From DASSQJ01 sp963730165 (lineage in GTDB: Bacteria > Actinomycetota > Actinomycetes > Actinomycetales > Dermatophilaceae), in the NCBI GenBank assembly GCA_963730165.1, contig CAVSQS010000003.1:62001-126000 (forward strand): a stretch of DNA of 64,000 bases. The letters are read 5' to 3'. The position numbers were made by a program, and so were the translations under genes. The notes beneath the pieces were generated by a model. That model ran no database searches. It worked only from the letters and a program-made list of their open reading frames with translations, and was not told the DNA's origin. Of this stretch, positions 33,700 to 42,455 are shown in pieces. Each line of letters starts with the position of its first letter. The stretch's first letter is position 1.

Positions 33700-34167
33700 G
33701 TGGACCGCCGCGTCGGAACGGTGCTCGCGGTGGTCCTCGCCATCGCCCTCGGTGCGCTCCTGCTCTGGCCCGACGGCTGGATGGTCAACCGGCTTGTCGT
33801 GCGCGTCTACGTCGTGCTCCTCGACCTCGGGGTGCCGCCGTCCGTGCGACCGGAGCACTACGCGGCGGCGCTCAACGTCCTCGTCTTCGTCCCGCTCGGG
33901 TGGCTCGGTGTGAGCGCGCTGCGGCGGCCCGCGTGGCTCGTCGTGGCCGTGCTGGCCGGAGCCAGCGCCGTCGTGGAGACGGTCCAGCTGTGGCCGGGGC
34001 TGGGCCGTGAGGCGAGCCTGTTCGACGTCGCCTGCAACACCCTCGGCGCAGGCCTCGGGGCCCTGGCCGCGTCAGCCGCGGCCCGCAGGCGGCCCGGCGA
34101 CGAGCACGCCGGCGGCGACGAGGCCCTCGACGAACGCCGTCACCCCGGGCGCGACGAGCTCGGGTGA
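33700..34167 (+). CDS. VanZ-like membrane protein, C-terminus overlapping pqqD-like gene
   Basis: This 155-residue VanZ-family protein has four hydrophobic segments and conserved NVLVFVPLGWLGVSALR, VVETVQLWPGLGREASLFDV and NTLGAGLGALAAS. The GTG start is three bases after the DUF2017 stop. The last 35 residues are charged, of low information, and lie antisense to the pqqD-like gene (96-bp convergent overlap). The natural stop may have been lost by a small indel. It is the second VanZ-like gene in the window. Confidence 0.75.
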   Translation: MDRRVGTVLAVVLAIALGALLLWPDGWMVNRLVVRVYVVLLDLGVPPSVRPEHYAAALNVLVFVPLGWLGVSALRRPAWLVVAVLAGASAVVETVQLWPGLGREASLFDVACNTLGAGLGALAASAAARRRPGDEHAGGDEALDERRHPGRDELG

Positions 34168-34356
34168 CTCGCCGGCCCGTGCGGCGACCCGCTCGACGAC
34201 CTCACCGATCGATCCCCCCTCGACGAGCTCGAGCCAGACCTGCGCCCCCGACCCGTCGAGCACCAGCGGGGGTCCGTCCGGCAGCGCGGCGGCGTAGACG
34301 GTGCCGTCCCGCTCCACCCAGGCGCAACGGTCGGCGACCTGCAGCACGGAGCTCAT
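34072..34356 (-). CDS. PqqD-like peptide-chaperone protein
   Basis: This 94-residue protein has a PqqD fold: an N-terminal strand pair (VLQVADRCAWVERDGTVYAA), DGSGAQVWLELVEGGSIGEV, then helices ending VTAFVEGLVAAGVLV. PqqD family members bind leader peptides for radical-SAM or lasso-peptide enzymes, or occur beside nucleotidyltransferases in polysaccharide loci. Here the start overlaps the nucleotidyltransferase stop by four bases, and no radical-SAM gene or precursor peptide is seen. A glycan-related role is more likely. The 3' end overlaps the convergent VanZ gene. Confidence 0.75.
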   Translation of the reverse strand: MSSVLQVADRCAWVERDGTVYAAALPDGPPLVLDGSGAQVWLELVEGGSIGEVVERVAARAGESPELVAPGVTAFVEGLVAAGVLVAGPPAGRG

Positions 34357-35213
34357 GACCGCCGCACCCGCCGACCCAGCTCGCGACCGGCCCGGCCGAA
34401 CCGGCGCACGAACTCGCGGGCGACGTCCCCCCGGGTCGGCTCGCGTCCCAGGCGCAGGCGGAGGTAGTACTCGTTGACCAGGAGAGAGCGCAGCGCGACC
34501 GACGCCTTGGCCCGGGGACCGCGGGCGGCCCGGAACCGGGCCTGCCACTCCTCGAGGCGACCGCTGGGGCGGGTGAAGACGCCCCAGAGCGCTGCGTCCG
34601 GCTCGTCGGTGTGCTCGGCCAGGGTGCCCGTCGCGGCCGCCAGGCCGACCGTGGCCCCGGTCTCGGTGGCGAGAGCGCGGATGGCCGACCGGTCGGCCTC
34701 CGGACGGTCGGTCCAGTTGGGCGCCACGTCGGGGTGGGGGCCGTTGCCGTGCGGAGTGCGGGCGGCGTGCAGCAGGAGGACGAGTGACTGGGCGACGGGG
34801 TCGGGGACCGCGCACCGGACGTGGCCCAGCTCGATCCACTCGCGGCGCCGCCAGAGCACGTCAAACGCGTGGCCGGGGTCGCGCTCCATCCCCGGGTAGT
34901 GCCGGTGGACGTCGAGCAGCCCCCAGCTGGGGTGGTAGAGGTTGGCGGCGTGGTCGAAGGCCGAGCCGGCCTCGAAGCTCGTCTCGACCCGCCAGCCGTG
35001 GCGGTCGAGCTCGGCCATGAGCCGGGTCACCGCGTCCGGGCGGACGATGACGTCGACGTCCGACGACGCGCTTCCGCGGACGCGAAGGCCCGGGGCGACG
35101 GTCGGACCCTTGATGTGGAGCAGGTCCACCCCACAACCGCGGGCCAGCCACTCGACGGCCGCGTGGGCGAGCTCCACCCGCACGGGGAGCGGGATCGCGG
35201 GGCCCTCGGACAC
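34353..35213 (-). CDS. nucleotidyltransferase-family protein (MNT-like)
   Basis: This 286-residue protein of the nucleotidyltransferase fold has GCGVDLLHIKGPTVAPGLRV followed by SSDVDVIVRPDAVTRLMAEL, the DxD metal site. STRUCTURE-relevant WGLLDVHRHYPGMERD is typical of the polysaccharide-linked NTP-transferase family found with PqqD and HPr-kinase-like proteins. The C-terminal half is helical and Arg-rich. The GTG start at 35213 is preceded by TACAGT at six bases, so the message is leaderless. It is the first gene of a two-gene unit with the PqqD-like gene. The substrate is unknown. Confidence 0.75.
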   Translation of the reverse strand: MSEGPAIPLPVRVELAHAAVEWLARGCGVDLLHIKGPTVAPGLRVRGSASSDVDVIVRPDAVTRLMAELDRHGWRVETSFEAGSAFDHAANLYHPSWGLLDVHRHYPGMERDPGHAFDVLWRRREWIELGHVRCAVPDPVAQSLVLLLHAARTPHGNGPHPDVAPNWTDRPEADRSAIRALATETGATVGLAAATGTLAEHTDEPDAALWGVFTRPSGRLEEWQARFRAARGPRAKASVALRSLLVNEYYLRLRLGREPTRGDVAREFVRRFGRAGRELGRRVRRS

Positions 35214-35219
35214 GCGCCC

Positions 35220-35225
35220 ACTGTA
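35220..35225 (-). promoter_or_regulatory. -10 TACAGT of the nucleotidyltransferase/pqqD unit
   Basis: TACAGT on the minus strand lies six bases before the GTG at 35213. It sets the start and separates this unit from the polysaccharide genes upstream. Confidence 0.45.
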
Positions 35226-35308
35226 GGGGCGCGGCGCCCGGGGCAGCGCCGGATCCGGCACCCGCCCGGAGGGGGCTCCACCGGCGAGGCACCGCGTGCT
35301 CACGCGGT

Positions 35309-36769
35309 TCAGTAGGCGCCGCGTCCGGAGAAGACCGCGCTCAGCGTCTTGGCCAGGATCGCGACGTCCTGGACGAGCGACCAGTTGTCGACGTAGTAGA
35401 GGTCGAGGCGCACGGAGTCGTCCCACGAGAGGTCGGAACGGCCGGACACCTGCCAGAGGCCGGTCACCCCCGGCCGGACGGCGAGCCGCTGGCGCACGTC
35501 CTCGGTGTAGCGCGCGACCTCGGAGGGCAGGGACGGGCGCGGCCCGACGAGGCTCATGTCGCCGCGGAGCACGTTGAAGAACTGGGGCATCTCGTCGATC
35601 GAGTACCGGCGCAGGACGCGGCCCGGCCGCGTGACCCGGGGGTCCTCCCGGGACTTGAAGAGCACGTGGTCCCCGCCGTGCATGTTCGCGACGCCGTCGA
35701 CGAGCGAGGGTGCGTCGATGACCATCGACCGGAACTTCAGGCAGGCGAAGGTCTCGCCGTCGCGGCCGACCCGCTCCTGCCGGAACAGGACCGGCCCTCC
35801 GTCGCTGCGCCTGACCGCGATCGCGGCAGCGGCCAGGACGGGGCTGAGGACGACCACGAGGGCGCCGGCCCCGACGAGGTCGAAGAGCCGTTTCCCCACC
35901 CGACTGGCGCGGTGCGCCCTCGGCCCCTCGAGCTCCATGAGCTGAAGGCCGGCGGCCGGCCGGACCCGGACCCGGTCGCTGGAGACGTCGGTGAGGCTCG
36001 GGACGAGCATGATCTGGACGTCGGAGCCGTTCAGCTCCCACGCCGTGCGTCGCATCTGCTGGGCCGAGTCCACGCCACCTCCGGCGAAGAGCACGATGTC
36101 GCACCCGCTGCCCTCGACGACCGCGGCCGTGTGGGCGGTGGTCCCGAGCACCGGGACACCTCCCGGTGTCTCCGCGGCGGCCTCCGACGCGGGGACGACG
36201 GCGCCGACGACCTCGTACCCGAGCCATCGCTCACGCCCGAGGACCCGCGCGACCTCGTCGACCTGGGCCGAGGCCCCGGCGACGAGCACCCGCTGCGAGA
36301 GATGGCCCTTGCTGCGGCGACGGTGCAGCGCCCGCCGCAGGAGCAGGCGGCCGAGGAGGAGCATCGGGATGCCGAGGATGATGAGGAGGAAGAAGAAGCC
36401 GCGGGAGAACTGGAAGCGGGCCAGATACGCGACGATGCCGGTCACCCCGGCGCCGACGAGCGTGGCCCGGACCACGATCTTGTACTCCTGGACGCCCGCG
36501 CCCATGATGTGCAGGGCGTACCCACCGTGGAGCGCGATGAGGGCGATCCAGCCGACGACGATCGGCACGCCGACGATGCTCACGAGGTTGTCGACGTCGC
36601 CGGCGCGGGTGAAGACGGGCAGCCAGGCCCGTCCCAGCGCGGAGAGCGCGACGACGAGCGTGACGAGGACGAGGTCGACGACGACGGCGGCGAGCGCGGG
36701 CACCAGGTGGCTGCGGCGCACGGCGCGCGGGCGCCGGACTGCCGTGGTCGTCTCCTCGTTGACGATCAT
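35309..36769 (-). CDS. polyprenyl glycosylphosphotransferase (WcaJ/CpsE type)
   Basis: This 486-residue initiating transferase moves a sugar-1-phosphate from UDP-sugar onto undecaprenyl phosphate. Five N-terminal membrane helices are followed by a Rossmann-like domain (VLVAGASAQVDEVARVLGRE) and a re-entrant helix. The catalytic bacterial sugar-transferase domain has KRLFDLVGAGALVVVLSPVL, CLKFRSMV, RVLRRYSIDEMPQFFNVLRG, DMSLVGPRPSLPSEVARY and VRPGVTGLWQVSGRSDLSWD. It is the committed first step of the glycan made by this block. A promoter with GTGACG and CATACT (spacer 16) lies 58-85 bases upstream. Confidence 0.95.
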   Translation of the reverse strand: MIVNEETTTAVRRPRAVRRSHLVPALAAVVVDLVLVTLVVALSALGRAWLPVFTRAGDVDNLVSIVGVPIVVGWIALIALHGGYALHIMGAGVQEYKIVVRATLVGAGVTGIVAYLARFQFSRGFFFLLIILGIPMLLLGRLLLRRALHRRRSKGHLSQRVLVAGASAQVDEVARVLGRERWLGYEVVGAVVPASEAAAETPGGVPVLGTTAHTAAVVEGSGCDIVLFAGGGVDSAQQMRRTAWELNGSDVQIMLVPSLTDVSSDRVRVRPAAGLQLMELEGPRAHRASRVGKRLFDLVGAGALVVVLSPVLAAAAIAVRRSDGGPVLFRQERVGRDGETFACLKFRSMVIDAPSLVDGVANMHGGDHVLFKSREDPRVTRPGRVLRRYSIDEMPQFFNVLRGDMSLVGPRPSLPSEVARYTEDVRQRLAVRPGVTGLWQVSGRSDLSWDDSVRLDLYYVDNWSLVQDVAILAKTLSAVFSGRGAY

Positions 36770-36826
36770 GCGGTGTCCCCTGCTCAGGCGGTCGGTCTAC
36801 CGGCCTCCGGGAGGGCCGGGCGATCC

Positions 36827-36854
36827 AGTATGGACCGTGGTGGGGCTGCGTCAC
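36827..36854 (-). promoter_or_regulatory. predicted promoter of the glycosylphosphotransferase gene
   Basis: Minus-strand GTGACG (36849-36854), 16-base spacer and CATACT (36827-36832) lie about 58 bases before the ATG at 36769. Confidence 0.35.
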
Positions 36855-36908
36855 CGGCGGCTCCGCGGGATCCGGCCGATCGGACGAGTGCGCCGCCCTC
36901 CACTCGGC

Positions 36909-38033
36909 TCAGCGGCCGAGGTCGTGGAGCACGGCGCGGATTCGCTCTCCGAAGCGCCGCTCGGAGAACTCCTCGGCGTGCCGCCGGATGACACCGCGGT
37001 CCCATTGGTGCGCGTGGGCGGCGGCGATACCGACCCGGAAGTCGTGGGGATCCGGCGCCTCGACCTGCAGCCCCGTCACCCCCTCCTCCACCGTGTCGAG
37101 GTACCCGCCGGCGCGCAGCGACACCGCCGGTACCCCGAAGGCCGCCGCCTCGAGCGGGGTGAGCCCGTAGTCCTCGATGCTGGGGGCGAGCAGCAGCCGG
37201 GCGTTCGCGTAGACCCAGCGGAGCTCGGCGTCCGTGAGGCCACTGAGGAACCGGACGTTCTCGGGGGCGGAGCCGACGAGCCGGTCGTGCTCGGGACCGG
37301 CACCGACGACGACGAGCCGGTCGTCGGTGCCGCGCACCGCCTCGATGAGCACGTCGACGTTCTTGTAGGGGAGCAGCCTCGAGACGGCGAGGAGGTAGCC
37401 GCCGTCGTCGGCCCAGGCCGCGAGGGCGGGGACCGACGTGCGCGGGGCCGCCGGGTCCATCGTGTGCGGCGGGTGCACGACCTCGGCGTCGATGCCGTAC
37501 GCCTCCCGGATCCGGTCGCGGACGACGCGCGAGTTGGCGAGGTAGCGGACCGGGCGCCGGGCGGCCCGCCGGTCCCATCGGCGCAGGCCCGGCCGCAGGA
37601 TGCCGAGGCCGATGCCCTTCGCCGAGCGCCACAGCGGCCTGCCGAGGTAGGCCTCGCTCTGGTAGAGCCACCGGGCCGGGGCATGGCAGTACGCGACGAG
37701 GTCACCCGTCGCGTGGAAGTCGTGGGCCCAGCCGCTGGTCGACGCGATGACGACGTCCTCGTCGGGGCGCAGTGACGCGGTCGCGAGCGGGAGGACGGGC
37801 AGCGCCGCGCGGTGGGACCGCCTCAGCGGGCCGACGCGGTTGAGGGCCGAGACGCGCACGTCGAGGGCCTCGAACTCGGGGTAGGTGCCGTCCGGGTCGT
37901 AGAGCGTCGTGTGCACGGCAGCTCCGGGGAACGCCCGGGCCAGGGCGAGGACGACCCGCTCCGCTCCGCCGCGCTGGGTCACGTAGTCGTGGGCGATCCC
38001 GAGGGATCGGCCGTCGTCGAGCCGGTGGGTCAC
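36909..38033 (-). CDS. GT4-family glycosyltransferase
   Basis: This 374-residue GT-B glycosyltransferase of family GT4 has an N-terminal acceptor domain (LGIAHDYVTQRGGAERVVLA) and a C-terminal donor domain with LLAVSRLLPYKNVDVLIEAV, FLSGLTDAELRWVYANARLL and PSIEDYGLTPLEAAAFGVPA. The EDYG-xx-PLEA block is the GT4 EX7E motif. The GTG start overlaps the preceding gene stop by four bases. It transfers a sugar, probably to the lipid-linked intermediate started by the downstream glycosylphosphotransferase. Donor and linkage are unknown. Confidence 0.93.
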   Translation of the reverse strand: MTHRLDDGRSLGIAHDYVTQRGGAERVVLALARAFPGAAVHTTLYDPDGTYPEFEALDVRVSALNRVGPLRRSHRAALPVLPLATASLRPDEDVVIASTSGWAHDFHATGDLVAYCHAPARWLYQSEAYLGRPLWRSAKGIGLGILRPGLRRWDRRAARRPVRYLANSRVVRDRIREAYGIDAEVVHPPHTMDPAAPRTSVPALAAWADDGGYLLAVSRLLPYKNVDVLIEAVRGTDDRLVVVGAGPEHDRLVGSAPENVRFLSGLTDAELRWVYANARLLLAPSIEDYGLTPLEAAAFGVPAVSLRAGGYLDTVEEGVTGLQVEAPDPHDFRVGIAAAHAHQWDRGVIRRHAEEFSERRFGERIRAVLHDLGR

Positions 38034-39076
38034 GGGGGCCCCCCGATGCCCAGCTGCTCGAGGAGCGCCGCCACCCGGCGGCGGCCCGCCGCCGGGGAGA
38101 AGTGCTCCGACCACCGCTCGTGGGCCCGGTCGGTCGCGGCGGCCCGGTCCACCGCCGAGGAGTGCGCCCAGGCGGAGAGGACCGCGGCCAGGTCCGCGGC
38201 GTCGCCTGCGCGGGCGACCCAGGGGTGCCCGGGCCCCACCACCTCGGGGAGGGCTCCGGCGTCGCTGACGACAACGGGCGTGCCGGCACTCATCGCCTCC
38301 GTGACGACGAGCCCGAAGGGCTCGGCCCACGTCGAGGGGAACACGGCCACGTCGACGCCGCGGAAGAAGTCGCCACGCTCGCACCAGCCGAGGCGGTCGG
38401 TGAGGGCCTCGATCTCCGTCAGCGCGGCGGCAACGCCCGCGCGCTGGTCGGCCCGCACGAACCGGTCGTCACCGGCGAGCACGAGGCGCCACCCGCCGGG
38501 CTGCTCGCGGGCCAGGGACGCCACGGCACGGGCGAGCACGTCGAGCCCCTTGTCCGTGGAGTGCCGCCCGATGAAGCCGATGCGCACCGGCCGGCCGCCG
38601 TCCCGGTGCGGCGCGTCGGTGGGCGCCCGGTCCACCGGCTCGGACCAGTTCCACAGCACCTCTGCGCGAGGAACGGCGGCGGCCGTCGACCGGCTCGGGA
38701 CGAGGGTGACCGCGGCTCCGATCCGGGCGACTCGCGCCGCGGGGCGTTGCCGGGGAGTGGGGGTCTGGTGCAGGTGGACGATGCGGCGGCGGCGGGCCGT
38801 GGTCCCGAGCGCAGGCACGAGGCCGTGGCACCAGAGCCACTCCCCGCGCCGGGGGCGTCGCGCGGCGAGCTGGCCGAGGTAGCGCCGACGGTCGGCGGCG
38901 AGGCGCGTGACGTCGAGGTCGACGGCCGTCGCCGCGTCGAGCACGCCACCCGGGACGTCCGGGCCCACGACGTGGGCCTCGTGACCGAGCTCTCGCAGGA
39001 CCCGCGCCGTCTGCAAGAGCATCACCTCGCCCCCTCCGATGTCACCGTTGTTGGCGGCGAGCACGATACGCGTCAT
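38030..39076 (-). CDS. GT4-family glycosyltransferase
   Basis: This 348-residue GT-B enzyme begins RIVLAANNGDIGGGEVMLLQ, the glycine-rich acceptor loop. The donor domain has VRIGFIGRHSTDKGLDVLAR, RGDFFRGVDVAVFPSTWAEP and EPFGLVVTEAMSAGTPVVVS (EX7E). Four-base overlaps at both ends couple it to its neighbours. Donor and acceptor are unknown. Confidence 0.93.
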   Translation of the reverse strand: MTRIVLAANNGDIGGGEVMLLQTARVLRELGHEAHVVGPDVPGGVLDAATAVDLDVTRLAADRRRYLGQLAARRPRRGEWLWCHGLVPALGTTARRRRIVHLHQTPTPRQRPAARVARIGAAVTLVPSRSTAAAVPRAEVLWNWSEPVDRAPTDAPHRDGGRPVRIGFIGRHSTDKGLDVLARAVASLAREQPGGWRLVLAGDDRFVRADQRAGVAAALTEIEALTDRLGWCERGDFFRGVDVAVFPSTWAEPFGLVVTEAMSAGTPVVVSDAGALPEVVGPGHPWVARAGDAADLAAVLSAWAHSSAVDRAAATDRAHERWSEHFSPAAGRRRVAALLEQLGIGGPP

Positions 39077-40194
39077 CGCGCCGCCCCCAGCGCTTCCGCA
39101 TAGACCTCGGCGATTCCGGCGGCCATCCGGGCCCGGGTGGGCCACCCGTCCGGGAGGCGCGGCCGCAGCGCGGGGTCGAGCCCCTGGGCCGCCACCGCCG
39201 CCGCGACGCCCAGGTGGTCGTCGTGGCGCAGGAGCGCGTCCGGCGGAAGGATCTCCGGGTTGCCGCCGACCCGCGTGGCGACCGCCCCCGCACCGTGCGC
39301 CAGCGCGTCGAGGAGGGAGTAGGAGCAGTTCTCCCACACCGAGAGCTGGACGAGCACGTCGGCGTCCTCGAGCAGGGGAACCGGGTCGAGGTGGCCGACG
39401 AACGCGGCCGCACCGGCGATGCCCAGGTCCCCCGCGAGGCGTCGCAGCGACGCCTCCTCGGGCCCGGTACCGGCCACGGTCATCCGTGCGGAGGGGTGAC
39501 GGGCGCGGAGGACGGCGAACGCGCGCAGCGCGTGGTCGACCCGCTTCTCCGGGGCCAGCCGGGCCAGCGAGACGACGTGCAGCCCGGGGGCGCGGGCCGG
39601 CGGGGGGTCGGGGAGGTCGACGCCGTTGTGCAGGACGCGGAGGGGGGTGGACCGGGACGGGTGCCACTTGGCCCGGATGCTGCGTTCGGTGGCCTCCGCG
39701 ACCGCGATGACGGCGTCGGCACGGCGCAGCCGGGCGGTGTGCGCAAGCCCGCGCAGCCGCGACCGCCACCGGGTGCCGTGGTAGACGAGGTCGTCGTCGG
39801 CGATGCCGTGCTCGGTCGTGACGAGGGCGACGGGTCGGCCCACCGTGGCCGCGGCGGTGGTGACGTCGGCCCACGACAGGTGCGAGTGGACCACGGCGGG
39901 TCGAAGCCTCCGCACCGCGTGGCGCACGGCCGCGACCGAGGCCGGCAGACCGTCGGCGGGCGCGACGGTGCTGGCGACGACGGCGGCCCCGCCGTCGCGC
40001 AGACGGTCGGCGAGTGGCCCGTCCGGGCAGAGCACCACGAGGCGCCACCCGGGAATCCCGACCGCGGCGACGTCGAGCACGTGGCGCGCGACTCCGGCGA
40101 GGTCGGACACGGGTACCACCCACAGGGCCGTGGGGGGAGCGGAGCCGTCGCCCGTCCCCGGGGTGGTGCCGGCGGGACCGCTGCTCAGAACCAC
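39073..40194 (-). CDS. GT4-family glycosyltransferase
   Basis: This 373-residue GT-B transferase has acceptor-side RRLRPAVVHSHLSWADVTTA and TTEHG. The donor domain carries LHVVSLARLAPEKRVDHALR, FVGHLDPVPLLEDADVLVQL and ENCSYSLLDALAHGAGAVAT in place of the usual EPFG block. The last of these is a variant of the EX7E motif. The GTG start overlaps the NeuB-like gene stop by ten bases, a coupling also seen at 44186-44195. Given its place right after the NeuB fusion it could add or extend the unusual sugar, which is inference. Confidence 0.88.
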   Translation of the reverse strand: MVLSSGPAGTTPGTGDGSAPPTALWVVPVSDLAGVARHVLDVAAVGIPGWRLVVLCPDGPLADRLRDGGAAVVASTVAPADGLPASVAAVRHAVRRLRPAVVHSHLSWADVTTAAATVGRPVALVTTEHGIADDDLVYHGTRWRSRLRGLAHTARLRRADAVIAVAEATERSIRAKWHPSRSTPLRVLHNGVDLPDPPPARAPGLHVVSLARLAPEKRVDHALRAFAVLRARHPSARMTVAGTGPEEASLRRLAGDLGIAGAAAFVGHLDPVPLLEDADVLVQLSVWENCSYSLLDALAHGAGAVATRVGGNPEILPPDALLRHDDHLGVAAAVAAQGLDPALRPRLPDGWPTRARMAAGIAEVYAEALGAAR

Positions 40195-42455
40195 TGCTCG
40201 AGCCGCTCCAGGGCGGTCCAGAAGCCCTCGCCGTCGTTGACGTGGCCCTGCCAGATCTCCGGGATGAACGACACCCCGGGGGCGAGCCGGTCGAGCTGCT
40301 CGGCGAGCACCGGCCAGTCGATCTCGCCCTCGCCGATCTGCGGGCCCTCCCCGTCGACGCCCATCCCGTCGACGAGGTGGAGGTGCAGCGTCAGCGGAGC
40401 GAGCAGCTCGGTGACCTCGGCGAACGAGCGTCCGAGGAAGTTGGCGGCGAGCTTGGTGTGCGACGTGTCGAACGTCAGCGGCACACCGGTCGAGCGTGAC
40501 CACTGCGCGGTGTCCTCGGGGTCGAGGAAGAGGTTGTGGAAGTGCTGGCCCCCGATGAGCCACGGGTACGGCGGCAGGGTCTGGGCGGTGAGGCGCACGC
40601 CGCCGTGGTCGACCCTGGCCAGGGCCGCCGCGACCCGCTCGTAGCGCCGGGGCCGTTCGGCCGGGTCCAGGTGTCGGTCGGAGGTGAAGCCGCCCATCGT
40701 CGCGACGAGGACCGGGTCCTCCTCGAGGGTGAACCAGCGGGTCAGGGCCCGCGTGGCGTCGATGGTCCGTTGGAGCTCGCCGATCGAGCGCTCCCAGACC
40801 GCGTCGTCCAGGGAGGCGAGGTCGACGATGAAGTCGCCGGCGAACAGGTCCGGGAGGTGCGCGGTGAACGTCATCGCGAGCTGCCGGCCGTCCTCGGTGC
40901 AGTGGGGCGGGAGGTCGGCGAAGAACGGGGCGGGGTCGAGGTCGAGGTCCTTGTACGAGAAGTGGAACTCGAGGAAGTCGGGGACGGTGTCGGTGACGAG
41001 GCGGGACCAGTCGTGGTAACGGACCGGCACGCCCCAGGGCCGCCGGAACCGGTAGGCCCGGCCCTTGGGGGCGGTGTCGGTGAGGTCCGCGGCGTAGAAG
41101 AAGTCGCCCGCGGCGACCGCCCGGTTCGCCGTGCGCCCGACGAGCCGGTCGAGGGCGTTGGGCTGGAGGCCACGACCGGGACTCTTGACGTCGACCGCCT
41201 CGCGGGCGATGACCTCACCGGGGGCGATGTCGCGCGCGGCGACGAGGCTCTTGGCCAGGTTGACGCGGTTCATCATCTCGCCGGTCGAGACCACCCGCGG
41301 CTCCTCCGACCCGAGGGCCTGCTCGAGCTCGCGGACCCGGTCGACCATCTCCGCGAACTCCTCGGGCAGGAGGGAGACCTTGTGGTCGTTGCCCTCCATC
41401 GAGCGGTCGACCGTGAAGTGCTTCTCGATGATCGTCGCCCCGAGCGAGACGGCGGCCAACGGCACGTGGTAGCCGCGCTCGTGACCGGAGTAGCCGACCG
41501 GACAGTCACCGATCTCGGCGAGGCGCGTCAGGTAGCGCAGGTTGACGTCCTTGAAGGGGGCCGGGTACGTCGACTGCGCGTGCAGGAGCGCGTACGGGGT
41601 GCCTGTGGACCGCAGCAGGGCCACCGTCTCGCGGATCTCGCTCTCGGTCGACATCCCCGTCGACACCACGAGCGGGGTGCCCGAGGCCGCCGCGTGCCGC
41701 AGGAGGGTGTGGTTGGTCAGGTCGGCCGAGGCGATCTTCAGCGCCGGAACACCCCACCCGACGAGGGCGTCGACGCTCGGCGGGTCCCACGGGGTGCACA
41801 TGACGTCGATGTCGACGTCGCGGGCGTGCTCGAAGACCTCGAGCAGGCGGTCAGCCGTCAGGTTGACGCGCGCCAGCAGGTCGAGCGTGTACTGCGGGCC
41901 GAGGTCCTCACCGGCGCTGCCCGTCCCGGCGCGGTAGAGCGCCGCCATGTCGCGCAGCTGGAACTTCACCGCGTCGGCGCCGGCCCCCTTCGCCCGGTCG
42001 ACGAGCTCCTTGGCCAGCTCGACCGAGCCGTTGTGGTTGTTGCCGATCTCGGCGACGAGGAAGGTCGGGTTGCCCCGGCCGACGTCCCGGCGGCCGACCC
42101 GGAAGGCGTCGTTGCGGTTGACCGCCACCGCCGCGAGGTGGCCACGCTCGTCGAGCAGGGGGACGTGGTCGACGGCGCCCGCGAAGAGGCGACGGATCTC
42201 CGACGGCGGGGCGGTGACCGGGGCCGATCGGGCGGCGGTGTTGGCGGCCTCGACGCACGGCCGGGTCAGGTCGACCTCGTCGGTGGCCGCGATCCACCGC
42301 CGGACGTCGCCGTCGGTGAGTGAGCCGATGAGGTGGCCGTGCTCGCTGACGCAGAAGACGATGCGGGCCTTGTTCGCCGTGATCTTCTCCAGGGCCCGCA
42401 GCAGGGGGTCCTCGGCGTAGACGACGTAGGGAGCGACCGAGCGCTCGATGATCAC
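40185..42455 (-). CDS. CBS - NeuB - SAF - TIM-barrel fusion (N-acetylneuraminate synthase family)
   Basis: This 756-residue fusion has four parts. Residues 1-125 are a CBS-domain pair (LGSLTDGDVRRWI-like GHLIGSLTDGDVRRWIAATD). Residues 130-380 are a NeuB/SpsE aldolase barrel that condenses phosphoenolpyruvate with an amino-sugar (NPTFLVAEIGNNHNGSVELA, GADAVKFQLRD, CTPWDPPSVDAL, LKIASADLTNHTLL, GYSGHERGYHVP, IIEKHFTVDRSMEGNDHKVS). Residues 400-470 are a SAF antifreeze-like lid (VKSPGRGLQPNALDRLVGRT). Residues 480-756 are a xylose-isomerase-like barrel (FLEFHFSYKD, TFDTSHTKLAANFLG, HLHLVDGMGVDGEG, IPEIWQGH). A coupled CMP-sugar synthetase gene follows upstream in the operon. The C-terminal barrel might supply an isomerase step. 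Confidence 0.9.
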   Translation of the reverse strand: MIIERSVAPYVVYAEDPLLRALEKITANKARIVFCVSEHGHLIGSLTDGDVRRWIAATDEVDLTRPCVEAANTAARSAPVTAPPSEIRRLFAGAVDHVPLLDERGHLAAVAVNRNDAFRVGRRDVGRGNPTFLVAEIGNNHNGSVELAKELVDRAKGAGADAVKFQLRDMAALYRAGTGSAGEDLGPQYTLDLLARVNLTADRLLEVFEHARDVDIDVMCTPWDPPSVDALVGWGVPALKIASADLTNHTLLRHAAASGTPLVVSTGMSTESEIRETVALLRSTGTPYALLHAQSTYPAPFKDVNLRYLTRLAEIGDCPVGYSGHERGYHVPLAAVSLGATIIEKHFTVDRSMEGNDHKVSLLPEEFAEMVDRVRELEQALGSEEPRVVSTGEMMNRVNLAKSLVAARDIAPGEVIAREAVDVKSPGRGLQPNALDRLVGRTANRAVAAGDFFYAADLTDTAPKGRAYRFRRPWGVPVRYHDWSRLVTDTVPDFLEFHFSYKDLDLDPAPFFADLPPHCTEDGRQLAMTFTAHLPDLFAGDFIVDLASLDDAVWERSIGELQRTIDATRALTRWFTLEEDPVLVATMGGFTSDRHLDPAERPRRYERVAAALARVDHGGVRLTAQTLPPYPWLIGGQHFHNLFLDPEDTAQWSRSTGVPLTFDTSHTKLAANFLGRSFAEVTELLAPLTLHLHLVDGMGVDGEGPQIGEGEIDWPVLAEQLDRLAPGVSFIPEIWQGHVNDGEGFWTALERLEQWF

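Noticed and set aside
40536..42323. 595-residue open frame antisense to the NeuB fusion
   Set aside because: It is a shadow frame. The sense strand encodes four recognisable domains in one frame.
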